A DNA stretch of 64,000 nucleotides from Pseudomonas guariconensis (GTDB lineage: Bacteria > Pseudomonadota > Gammaproteobacteria > Pseudomonadales > Pseudomonadaceae). Of the stretch, positions 54,727 through 61,942 are shown one piece after another. A model generated the notes under the pieces. The model was not told the DNA's origin, searched no databases, and worked only from the letters and a program-made list of their open reading frames with translations. Position numbers and translations under genes: made by a program. The stretch lies in NCBI RefSeq assembly GCF_900102675.1, contig NZ_FMYX01000010.1, forward strand, positions 1-64,000. Direction: 5' to 3'. How positions within the stretch are numbered: position 1 is the stretch's first letter; every line of letters begins with the position of its first letter.

Positions 54727-55743
54727 ATGAAAATGTCCCGCACCCTCACCGCCGGCCTGCTCGCCCTCGCCGTCAATAGCGCCTTCGCCGCTGGTAGCCC
54801 CGGTGTTGAAACCACCACTCAAGGCTTCCTGCAGGCCCTAGCCGCGGGTGGCGGTAAACCGTTGGAAACCCTGTCCCCGAAAGATGCCCGCGGCGTGCTC
54901 ACTGGCGCCCAGGCCAGCGTGAAAGTGGATGTCTCCGGTGTCCAAATCGAGCGCCGCAGCATTCAGGTCGACAGCCAGGCGCTGGAGATCCGCGTGATAC
55001 GGCCACAAGGCGCGAAAGGCGAACTGCCTGTGTTCATGTTCTTCCACGGAGGTGGCTGGGTGTTGGGTGACTACCCGACGCACGAGCGCCTGATCCGCGA
55101 CCTGGTGGTCGGCTCCGGTGCAGCAGCGGTCTATGTCGACTACACCCCGTCGCCGGAAGCCCAATTCCCCACGGCCATTAACCAGGCTTACGCCGCCACC
55201 CGCTGGGTTGCCGAGAATGGCAAACATATTGGTGTCGATGGCAGCCGCCTGGCGGTGGTAGGCAACAGTGTCGGTGGCAACATGGCGGCGGTGGTCGCGA
55301 TCAAAGCCAAGGAGGCCGGCACGCCCAAGCTGCGGTTCCAAGCCTTGTTGTGGCCGGTGACTGACGCCAACTTCAACAACGGCTCGTATAACCAGTTCGC
55401 TGAAGGTCACTTCCTGACCCGCAATATGATGCAGTGGTTCTGGGACAGCTATACCACCGATCCGAGGCAGCGTAACGACATCCATGCATCGCCACTGCGC
55501 GCCAGCCTGGATCAGTTGAAAGGCTTACCGCCAGCATTGGTGCAGACCGCCGAGATGGACGTGCTGCGCGACGAAGGCGAAGCCTATGCCCGCAAGCTGG
55601 AGGCTGCCGGTGTACCGGTGACCGCCGTGCGTTACAACGGCATGATCCACGACTTCGGCCTGCTCAACGTACTCAGCCAGGTGCCTGGAACCCGCAGTGC
55701 ATTGGACCAGGCTGCCCAGGCGATCAAGCAACACCTGAAGTAA
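54727..55743 (+). CDS. Exported alpha/beta hydrolase (HSL/lipase family)
   Basis: A 338-residue protein with a signal peptide (KMSRTLTAGLLALAVNSAFA). The hydrolase domain has FFHGGGWVLGD (oxyanion hole), nucleophile elbow VVGNSVGGNMA, acid in TAEMDVLRDEG, and His in YNGMIHDFGLL, giving the complete triad of hormone-sensitive-lipase-type esterases. The elbow is G-N-S-V-G rather than the usual G-D-S-A-G. It likely hydrolyses short-chain esters in the periplasm. AGGAGC sits six bases before the ATG at 54727. It appears to form an operon with the DUF2790 gene. Confidence 0.85.
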   Translation: MKMSRTLTAGLLALAVNSAFAAGSPGVETTTQGFLQALAAGGGKPLETLSPKDARGVLTGAQASVKVDVSGVQIERRSIQVDSQALEIRVIRPQGAKGELPVFMFFHGGGWVLGDYPTHERLIRDLVVGSGAAAVYVDYTPSPEAQFPTAINQAYAATRWVAENGKHIGVDGSRLAVVGNSVGGNMAAVVAIKAKEAGTPKLRFQALLWPVTDANFNNGSYNQFAEGHFLTRNMMQWFWDSYTTDPRQRNDIHASPLRASLDQLKGLPPALVQTAEMDVLRDEGEAYARKLEAAGVPVTAVRYNGMIHDFGLLNVLSQVPGTRSALDQAAQAIKQHLK

Positions 55744-55904
55744 TCGAGAGGGACCGAACCGGGGCGGCATTGACGCCCCGGTCGTGCTTGTAGGCTCATC
55801 GGCACCTTGTACCGGCCAGCCCACCGATCGGCATACCGTTCCCTGCGCGAAACGGTGCAAAGCCTTGAGCAGCCTCGGCTCTATTCGTTCACCAACAAAG
55901 AAGG

Positions 55905-56936
55905 TCAATCACCGAGCCGCCACTCAAGGATCGGAAGACTTCGGGCCTCGCCATCGATCGGGCGCGATACATCGCCCACATGCCGGGCCCCGAGCCGCTC
56001 GTAAAAGGCCCTGGCGGAAGGATCCGACTCAACCGCAAGAATGGTTACGCCCAACCCGCGTGCTACAGCCAGGGCGTGGTCTACCAGGCGCCGTCCGTGC
56101 CCTCTTCCCATGGCCGAGGGATCAACCCAGCAATGCTCCAGTTGCCAGCCATCCTCGCCGTGCTCCAGCCCATAGAAGCCCAACAATGCACCATCCGCTG
56201 CGGTCAGCACCGCATAATGGCCGTTCAGTTGCGTAGAGTGGATGGTCAGCGCGCCCTCCCACGCATCCATCCAGGCTTCGGGATAACCCCAATGAGCCTT
56301 GCTGCGCCGGGCCAAGGCGCTCAGAGCCTGCGCATCCGCCTCACGTGCCGGACGCAGCGTTGGGGTGTCGTCCATCAGCATCGCTAGCGCCGCCGGGTCG
56401 GTAGCCAGCAGACTGAACTGGTGCAGGCTGAGGAAGCGCCCGCCCTTGTACTCCACATCTCGCAACGTTCCCTCCAGCACAAAGCCGAGGCGCTCCAGCA
56501 AGCGAGTACTGGCGGAGTTTTCAGGCTCGACATCTGCATGGATGCGGTGCACGCCGAGGGTATCGAAGGCGAAGCGGAGGATGGCGAGCAGGCAATCCTG
56601 CATCAGCCCCTGGCCCCAGTTTTCAGGCATCAGCCAATAGCCGATATCCACGCTGCGATCGGCTTTAGACCAATCATTGAAGCCACAAGCACCTATCAGT
56701 TCGTCTTGACCCGGTAAGGCGATACCCCACCAGATGCCTCGATCCTCCTCCAGCAGCGCGTCGTACCAATGCATTTGCTCGTGGGTCGCCTCGATGCTAT
56801 CGAAAGACACACCATAGTGAGCAATAACCTGCGGGTGGGAAAGTCCGGCAAAAATCGCCGCTACATCGCCGCAATGTATCCGGCGCAGTGTGCAACGCGG
56901 GAGCAAGAATTCGGGAAACTCGACAGAAAAGTCCAT
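55905..56936 (-). CDS. Double GNAT acetyltransferase
   Basis: A 343-residue fusion of two GNAT domains. The first (about 5-175) is RimJ/RimL-like (CTLRRIHCGDVAAIF, DIGYWLMPENWGQGLMQDCLLAI, HADVEPENSASTRLLERLGF). The second (about 190-343) is a compact GNAT (PTLRPAREADAQALSAL, VDPSAMGRGHGRRLVDHAL, VESDPSARAFYERLGA). Both acetyl-CoA loops are present. Such fusions may acetylate proteins, antibiotics or small amines. Two adjacent ATGs (56939 and 56936) are possible starts; no strong ribosome site is visible. Confidence 0.8.
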   Translation of the reverse strand: MDFSVEFPEFLLPRCTLRRIHCGDVAAIFAGLSHPQVIAHYGVSFDSIEATHEQMHWYDALLEEDRGIWWGIALPGQDELIGACGFNDWSKADRSVDIGYWLMPENWGQGLMQDCLLAILRFAFDTLGVHRIHADVEPENSASTRLLERLGFVLEGTLRDVEYKGGRFLSLHQFSLLATDPAALAMLMDDTPTLRPAREADAQALSALARRSKAHWGYPEAWMDAWEGALTIHSTQLNGHYAVLTAADGALLGFYGLEHGEDGWQLEHCWVDPSAMGRGHGRRLVDHALAVARGLGVTILAVESDPSARAFYERLGARHVGDVSRPIDGEARSLPILEWRLGD

Positions 56937-57104
56937 CATTATCAAATTCACAAGTCTGGATCACCGGAAAATCTTCTCAACAAAGGACGCGGGTCTACAA
57001 GGACTGCCAGGAGAGGGATGGGCAGAACAGAAAAATAGGGCGATTGCGTGGTGTCGCCATCAAGCGGTTTGGGACGGCAGTTGCTGAAAGCGACTGGCAG
57101 GTAT

Positions 57105-57144
57105 GGGTCGAAAGCAGCCGGTCACGACTGACCGTTATCGACCC
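57105..57144. repeat. GGGTCGA-type noncoding repeat, copy 1
   Basis: GGGTCGAAAGCAGCCGGTCA is followed by the inverted partner ATCGACCC, forming a degenerate 40-base inverted repeat. Similar copies occur at 58250-58266 and 59015-59055, with partial copies elsewhere nearby. The element recurs in many Pseudomonas genomes (recalled) and is sometimes mistaken for a coding region. Confidence 0.55.
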
Positions 57145-57174
57145 AAAGCTGACGTTCAGGTAGGTGAACCTAAG

Positions 57175-57474
57175 TCATCTCGTGGATGGCATCTCCAAGG
57201 ACTTTGCGATTCGGTCTAGAATGGCCATGCACTTTTCAGAAACAACAAGCGGTGGTTCGTCAATCATGTAAAGCAGATGCTCGAACGCTAACCCAGCCTC
57301 GTGGTGATTGACATAGTCAAGAACGATTTCACCCCCGTTCTCCAAGCCTGCTTGAGCTAATGCATGGTCTTGCGGTACTGGGCCAAGCTGTTCGTATGCC
57401 ATGGACATCAGCGTCGAGATCTCCTTAAGTGCTTCAACGAAATCGGCCCTCAAGTCGTTGCCAAGGTGGCTCAT
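57175..57474 (-). CDS. MafI-like immunity protein, orphan
   Basis: A 99-residue acidic soluble protein. The second half (DYVNHHEAGLAFEHLLYMIDEP followed by an S-x6-I-DRIAKSLEM pattern) is typical of MafI-family immunity proteins, which neutralise MafB-like secreted toxins of contact-dependent inhibition and related systems. AAGGAA precedes the ATG at 57474. No toxin gene with a recognised export module is next to it, so it is an orphan that may protect against toxins of neighbours or is a relic of a polymorphic toxin locus. Confidence 0.65.
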   Translation of the reverse strand: MSHLGNDLRADFVEALKEISTLMSMAYEQLGPVPQDHALAQAGLENGGEIVLDYVNHHEAGLAFEHLLYMIDEPPLVVSEKCMAILDRIAKSLEMPSTR

Positions 57475-57630
57475 CACAAATATTCCTTCGATCAAGGTGA
57501 TCTGGGTTCCGTTCTTGCCTGGTCGACGGTGCCCAAAACCAAGTCTTTGTGCAGGCACTTGGAGATCTAAGTTCGACTGCCTGCTCTTGGGTTACGCTCC
57601 TCGTACGACGCATCGACGAACGTGATGTGT

Positions 57631-57650
57631 TCGCCCAAAGCGGACGCGAC
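57631..57650 (+). repeat. Fragment of the noncoding repeat
   Basis: CCCAAAGCGGACGCG matches the right end of the larger copy near 58291-58306, which reads CCCAAAGCGGACGC. It is a remnant of the same element. Confidence 0.5.
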
Positions 57651-57680
57651 AAAAAGAGGCGGTCTCATCCATCCGCCAAT

Positions 57681-58136
57681 TCACATCTCAGACGCAGCTT
57701 TGACAGCGCGTGCATACGGGGCTGAGCTGAAGCTAAATGGGCCAAGATCAGGGATCACGCGAGGCTCTTCATATCCATTTTCGTACGCAAATGCCTCCCA
57801 AATAATCTCGGTACTCAGCCTGCGAATCTGCACTGAGTAGGCTCCGCACCCGATGTCGCCGCACTCTGGGCAGATGTAAATGAGCACTCGATAAGGTTCC
57901 ACTTCAGGCTGCTCGCATCGGAGCAGGCTATTGGCGAACCGGAGATTCTGTTCTGAAAAACCCGATACGAAACCGCTCATGAAGTCAGAGTGCCCCCCAC
58001 CAGCGGTCGCCAAAATTTCCAGTAAGGAACGCCCGTCGATTCGAAAATCGGAAAAGCAGCGCTCAACGGTGGTACAGCCGTTTGACGAGGTTCCGGGGCG
58101 AACAGTGTTCTGAAAGGTCAGTGTGCTGCGATGCAT
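57681..58136 (-). CDS. Uncharacterised protein, possible orphan immunity protein
   Basis: A 151-residue acidic protein. The central part is VERCFSDFRIDGRSLLEIL, then PYRVLIYICPECGDIGCGAYSVQIRRLSTEIIWEAFAYENGYEEPRVI. The C-P-E-C and nearby cysteines could bind a metal. The organisation resembles small proteins often found beside toxin remnants in Pseudomonas, but I cannot name a family. The start MHRSTLTF (58136) lacks a convincing ribosome site. It lies between the MafI-like gene and another orphan, all surrounded by repeats. Confidence 0.6.
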   Translation of the reverse strand: MHRSTLTFQNTVRPGTSSNGCTTVERCFSDFRIDGRSLLEILATAGGGHSDFMSGFVSGFSEQNLRFANSLLRCEQPEVEPYRVLIYICPECGDIGCGAYSVQIRRLSTEIIWEAFAYENGYEEPRVIPDLGPFSFSSAPYARAVKAASEM

Positions 58137-58210
58137 GCTGTGCTCTTGCGTAAAAACGATCACGATTACACACATCGGGCGTGAATCAGGCAAGCCTGCA
58201 GCTTCCAGCG

Positions 58211-58306
58211 ATTGTCCGCTTCTGGCCGTTTGCTGCTTTGCGCGAACGGCCGCTATGGGTCGAGAGCGGCCACTCGTGATTGGAGATTTCGTCCCAAAGC
58301 GGACGC
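58211..58306. repeat. Noncoding repeat, largest copy
   Basis: A full-length copy of about 95 bases contains TTGTCCGCTTCTGGCC at the left, CGGCCGCTATGGGTCGAGAG in the middle, and CCCAAAGCGGACGC at the right. GTCCGC and GCGGAC near the two ends are inverted, so the unit can fold into a long imperfect hairpin. A reading frame across it gives the peptide YGSRAATRDWRFRPKAD, a pattern I have seen as a spurious ORF product in other pseudomonads. Confidence 0.6.
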
Positions 58307-58389
58307 TAAATCTTGCTGCTTTGTAGCAGCCTATCGCCGGCAAGCGCGTCTCAAGGTTTACAATCGAATGCCGTATTCAGGAAAAGCCG

Positions 58390-58938
58390 ATGCTATACAC
58401 CATCGCCCCAGAGGAGTGCCAGAGCTTTGTACGAAAGCTGGCACGGAAAATCGACATTACAAGTGACCTTCCGGCGCATATTTTCCTTGATCAGAACCTT
58501 TGTTATTGGTTCTTTGAGCGGTCACTTCTTTCTGACTTGGACCTGCTTGAAAGTCTGTTGATCGAAAGCCATCGGCAATTCTCAAGCGGGATGGGAGTGC
58601 TGTTTTCATGGGGCACCCGCGATTGCGTGGGCAGGTTCTTCGATGGCCGAAATACAGAGGAGAGTGTGCTTGAGCTTCAGCGCCAATCATTCCTATCAGA
58701 CACGCCGCTGGAAATGCCGCACTTAGTATTCAGCCCGACCTATGAATGGCTTGCCTATGAAAGTGCTTTCGAAGAGTGGGGCGTGTTGGCAATGGACCGC
58801 TCCCTGATAAACACTGATTTTGCAGGGTATCTTAATCGTGAATTCATCAGCATCGGGGAAGCGTGGAGGCTCAGCAAGCTGGAGGACTTCAATGGCATGT
58901 TGGCTAGGGCTTTCCTCCACAATTACGCCTGCGTTTGA
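58390..58938 (+). CDS. Uncharacterised protein in the orphan cluster
   Basis: A 182-residue soluble, acidic protein without signal peptide or recognised motif. It contains SDLPAHIFLDQNLCYWFFERS and SPTYEWLAYESAFEEWGVLAMDR, a Trp/Phe-rich pattern with many Asp and Glu, as in many small immunity proteins. AGGAAA precedes the ATG at 58390. It is divergent from the previous gene, with the longest repeat copy between them. The role is unknown; immunity or toxin antagonist is only a guess from context. Confidence 0.6.
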   Translation: MLYTIAPEECQSFVRKLARKIDITSDLPAHIFLDQNLCYWFFERSLLSDLDLLESLLIESHRQFSSGMGVLFSWGTRDCVGRFFDGRNTEESVLELQRQSFLSDTPLEMPHLVFSPTYEWLAYESAFEEWGVLAMDRSLINTDFAGYLNREFISIGEAWRLSKLEDFNGMLARAFLHNYACV

Positions 58939-59014
58939 GGATTGATCAGTAATCTACCGGCATTATTCGCTGGGAAACTAACGCCGTGTATTGCCCACTT
59001 CCAAGGGCTGCTCT

Positions 59015-59055
59015 GGGTCGATAGCTGCCGGTCGTGGATGACCGCTATCAACCCA
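59015..59055. repeat. GGGTCGA-type noncoding repeat, copy 3
   Basis: GGGTCGATAGCTGCCGGTCG followed by an inverted half ending ATCAACCCA is clearly related to the copy at 57105-57144. It lies in the gap 58939-59220 between the orphan gene and an exported protein; that gap otherwise holds no visible gene. Confidence 0.55.
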
Positions 59056-59220
59056 TTGCAGCCATTCGAGATAGGACTATTCATTCCCGCCAGAAGTGGA
59101 CGCTCGATCCACACCCGTTTTCAGCCAAAAAGAAAAGCTGAATCTCTCCGCAGGCCTGCACTGCTAAAGTTTCCGGCTCACCAGCCGACAGTTGTTTATC
59201 CCATTTCACGGATGATTTGA

Positions 59221-59892
59221 ATGTTCCGCTCTCTTTTCGCCGGCGTTGCTTTGCTCGCCTCCGGCGCAGCCTGCGCTACTCCCGTACAGGCCGTCACCAC
59301 GCCCGATCAACTGTTTACTGAATTCTCTCGTTGCGATGCGCATTTCTTCGAGCGGCTGCGCGATGCGCGTCTGCCAGCAGGAACCTTGCGTCTGAGTGAT
59401 TACGGCTCGGTCAAGGCTCCGACCATTTTGAATCCGTTACAGGAAGGGGGCACTTACCAACACTTCGAAACGCCTCTAATGGTCAATGGCGTGGCTCTTA
59501 TTGGCTATTACAACCACGCCGAAACTATAAAGAACGTCGGCAATTTCCTGTTCTGGGGTTTCGTAGCCGATGGTTCGCCTAAAGAGGTGGCAGCGAAACT
59601 CAAGCCGCTGATCGTTGACAACGCACGCTTTGTCGGGCAAGGCAAAGCCATTGCTCGCGCTGAAATCCGCCGCGTCGGAGACCCGATCGGCCAATGGCGA
59701 ACCGAAGGACTAACCGGTCCTGGCGTCGCCACGCCGTTTGGTTTCGTAGACCGCGTGCTGATCGTCGACACTGGCGACACGGTACCGCCGCTGGCGGGCC
59801 ACACCACTGTGCTCTGCTCGCTTCAAGGCACTGTGACCGCGCCGCTCCTGCAGGTCTATCGCCCTGATCTCAATGCACATCTGCTCGACTGA
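59221..59892 (+). CDS. Exported protein of unknown function
   Basis: A 223-residue protein with a signal peptide (LFAGVALLASGAACATP), so it is periplasmic or outer-membrane associated. The mature part is mixed alpha/beta (FTEFSRCDAHFFERLRD, ETPLMVNGVALIGYYNHAETI, VLIVDTGDTVPP) with two cysteines after the signal. No known family is recognised. The ATG at 59221 is preceded by GGATGA. It is followed five bases later by the start region of a TPR lipoprotein gene, so the two are an operon. Confidence 0.7.
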   Translation: MFRSLFAGVALLASGAACATPVQAVTTPDQLFTEFSRCDAHFFERLRDARLPAGTLRLSDYGSVKAPTILNPLQEGGTYQHFETPLMVNGVALIGYYNHAETIKNVGNFLFWGFVADGSPKEVAAKLKPLIVDNARFVGQGKAIARAEIRRVGDPIGQWRTEGLTGPGVATPFGFVDRVLIVDTGDTVPPLAGHTTVLCSLQGTVTAPLLQVYRPDLNAHLLD

Positions 59893-59906
59893 CAAGGATG
59901 CCTAAC

Positions 59907-60593
59907 GTGAATGCTCGCTGGCCCATTATCATCGCCTGCACCGTCATCCTCACAGGTTGTGCTGGGATGCAAAACCCGAAAAACCCCAACCTGATCCACT
60001 GCACTAATCAGTTCAAAGCGCACAAAGTCGCAAACTACCCTCTGGCGTTGCAGGAGGGTGATCTATGCCTGCAAAAGAATACGCTGTCCGCTTCGCTGCA
60101 AAGTTTGGTTTACGCGGTGCAGGCGGATGCGTATAGCAACCTCAAGCGCTTCCCCGAAGCCGTGGTCGCCAAGGAAAAATCCATGCAGCTCGACGGTAAG
60201 CCTAGCCCACGCGACAACCTGGATTTGAGCGCCATGTATCGTGACGCTGGCAATCCGAAAAAGGCGCTCGAACTCGTCCAGTACAACCTTGATAACGGAA
60301 TCGGAGAGGCAGGCAAAGGCACCGGCTTTCACATGCCGACCTATTATCATTTGGGCCTCGCGCTGACAGATCTTGGGCAATACCGGGAGGCCGCCGAAGC
60401 CTTCAGCACGGGCCTTCAGCGCCAGCCAGACTACGCATGGGCCTATTATGCGCGTGGAATAGCGTACGACCATTTGGAGAGTCAAGATGATGCCAAAGCC
60501 GACTTCATGAAGTTCTCGCAGATGGTCAACAAGAGTTACGTGAAAAATGAGCACAAGGCCAAGCTCGCAGAGTACGGGATTTCGCTGCCCTGA
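59907..60593 (+). CDS. TPR-containing lipoprotein
   Basis: A 228-residue protein beginning with a hydrophobic segment and lipobox VILTGCAG, so it is membrane-anchored by lipid. The mature part contains tetratricopeptide repeats (about 45-205): QSLVYAVQADAYSNLKRFPEAVVAK, YYHLGLALTDLGQYREAAEAFSTGL and DYAWAYYARGIAYDHL. Such proteins serve as scaffolds in envelope assembly or secretion. The GTG at 59907 is preferred because AAGGA lies eight bases upstream; ATG at 59898 overlaps the ribosome site. It pairs with the exported protein before it. Confidence 0.75.
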   Translation: MNARWPIIIACTVILTGCAGMQNPKNPNLIHCTNQFKAHKVANYPLALQEGDLCLQKNTLSASLQSLVYAVQADAYSNLKRFPEAVVAKEKSMQLDGKPSPRDNLDLSAMYRDAGNPKKALELVQYNLDNGIGEAGKGTGFHMPTYYHLGLALTDLGQYREAAEAFSTGLQRQPDYAWAYYARGIAYDHLESQDDAKADFMKFSQMVNKSYVKNEHKAKLAEYGISLP

Positions 60594-60613
60594 TAGGTCA
60601 GTGAGTCGCGAGG

Positions 60614-60641
60614 GACTGTTATCGACCCATAGTGGCCGTGG
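60614..60641. repeat. Partial noncoding repeat
   Basis: GACTGTTATCGACCCATAG matches the right half of the GGGTCGA-type element (compare 57127-57146). It lies just after the TPR lipoprotein gene. Confidence 0.45.
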
Positions 60642-60683
60642 CTCTTCGAAGTTGCAGGGGCGCCACGGCGCCCCTGTCTAGGA

Positions 60684-60985
60684 TCACGTAGACATCCGTC
60701 GCATGATCAACTCACCATCAATGACTTCACCGGTCTCGACGAAGCCTTCGGATGCATAGAGACGTCGCGCGCCGACGTTTTCGGGGTCAACACCAAGGGC
60801 GACGCTTGGTCCCCCAGGCAAGGAGTGGAGATGAGCCATGAGCGCTCGCAGGGCCGCACGCCCGTAACCAAGGCCTTGGTGGTTGCGATCAATCATCAGG
60901 CGGTAGATCCACCGGCTGTTCTCATCCGGATCGAGGGCGTGCATTAGGAAACCTACTAGCTCACCAGTCTGCACGGCCTCTTCCA
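60684..60985 (-). pseudogene. Truncated GNAT acetyltransferase
   Basis: Only the C-terminal part of a spermine/spermidine-type GNAT is present: GELVGFLMHALDPDENSRWI, then DRNHQGLGYGRAALRAL (acetyl-CoA loop) and VDPENVGARRLYASEGFVE, ending GELIMRRMST. The N-terminal half with strand and helix 1-2 is missing, and the open frame continues upstream to 61259 with unrelated basic sequence. A short version could be translated but would lack half of the fold. The break point near 60975-61000 coincides with the start of the next promoter region. Confidence 0.7.
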
Positions 60986-61191
60986 AATGCTCCGAAACCG
61001 TAGAAAAAATCAGATTCCCCCTCTTCCTCGTAGTCCATTTCCCAAACACACTCCCGCCACCTTTTTTCCGTTGCGGGTGCTCTGGCAGGGCTCTAGTCTC
61101 GGCGAGCCGTTGCACTTCAACGACGCGGCTTTGACAGGCCGCAACGGAACGCAGGGGCATAGCTTGGCCTTCAATGGCGGCTGTGTGTGGG

Positions 61192-61285
61192 GCACGTTCG
61201 CGTGCGCCGGTCTTCCTGTATTCCACCGGTCTGTCAACCCATACGCAGCTGCCACCCACCTGTTTGACAGCAGGTCGTGTGCAGC
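61192..61285 (+). other. Structured leader with three hairpins before a tiny ORF
   Basis: Hairpin 1: GCACG-TTCG-CGTGC (61192-61205). Hairpin 2: CCGGT (61208-61212) with ACCGG (61225-61229). Hairpin 3, the strongest: GCTGCCAC and ACCTG (61248 onward) pairing with CAGGT and GTGTGCAGC up to 61285 with small bulges. They lie upstream of an AGGAG ribosome site and ATG at 61309. A leader of this kind could be a cis-regulatory RNA or a small RNA; no known class was recognised. Confidence 0.5.
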
Positions 61286-61308
61286 ACTATCGGGAAACAG
61301 GAGTTGCC

Positions 61309-61443
61309 ATGCTGAAAAACGATCTTCGATCCATCTCGCTATCCCCTTTCTCAAAGCACGATCCCCAGCCTCAACGCAAATCCAATGCATTCGGATCGTG
61401 GCTCACCATTCAATCCCGCTACTCCCACTTTCGATTCAGGTAA
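61309..61443 (+). CDS. Possible 44-residue peptide
   Basis: The frame starts MLKNDLRSISLSPFSKHDPQ, right after an AGGAG ribosome site at good spacing. The product is basic and serine-rich with no known family. The start resembles those of small Pseudomonas proteins in the DUF3077 group, so this may be a degenerate relative of the DUF3077 gene that follows 160 bases later. Expression is plausible but not demonstrated. Confidence 0.4.
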   Translation: MLKNDLRSISLSPFSKHDPQPQRKSNAFGSWLTIQSRYSHFRFR

Positions 61444-61604
61444 TGGGCTTGCGTGTCCAACCCTAAGACACTGCATTTAAGCCTTTAACCATGTGCTATC
61501 TGCGCCGGCCCATTCGCGAGTGAATCCGCTCCCAAAGGGGTTTTGCGTTGTCGGGCAGCGGTGTGCCTGCGGGGCGGCGCTGATCATTTCAGGGAGATCG
61601 AACA

Positions 61605-61871
61605 ATGACCACGAAGGACATCGAGCCGAGGACGGTGGGCAGGACGAAGTTCTACCAGGGCGAGGGCATGACCGCGCCGCTGTTTTGCATCGAGCCTGGT
61701 ATCTCGTGCCAGCACGCACGCGAGCAGGCTTCGGAGTTGATGGGGTATGTGCGGGACATGACCCTAACAGGCGCGATGGACGACAAGCCGCAGTTGGTAT
61801 GGGCGTCGCACTATCTGGCGGCGTTAGCGAAGGCGCTGATGGATGATGCGGAGTTGGGCATGATGGGCTGA
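61605..61871 (+). CDS. DUF3077 family protein
   Basis: An 88-residue soluble protein with the pattern of DUF3077 (LFCIEPGISCQHAREQASELMGYVRDMTLTGAMDD, then VWASHYLAALAKALMDDAE), a family common in P. putida and often present in several copies. It is predicted to be all helical. Function unknown. GGGAG precedes the ATG at 61605. It is convergent with the kdpE gene, with a hairpin between. Confidence 0.85.
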   Translation: MTTKDIEPRTVGRTKFYQGEGMTAPLFCIEPGISCQHAREQASELMGYVRDMTLTGAMDDKPQLVWASHYLAALAKALMDDAELGMMG

Positions 61872-61894
61872 GGTCAAGGTGCTGTTGGATTCAG

Positions 61895-61911
61895 GGCTGC
61901 TTTGCAGCCCT
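61895..61911. terminator. Hairpin between DUF3077 and kdpE
   Basis: GGGCTGC and GCAGCCC form a 7-bp stem around TTT, between convergent genes. No long T run, but it is well placed for both transcripts. Confidence 0.5.
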
Positions 61912-61942
61912 TGCGCCGCGTTGGGGCGCGAAGCGGCACCGG

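Noticed and set aside
57001..61500. Mobile element or prophage in the orphan region
   Set aside because: No transposase, integrase, phage gene or clear terminal repeats with target duplication were found.
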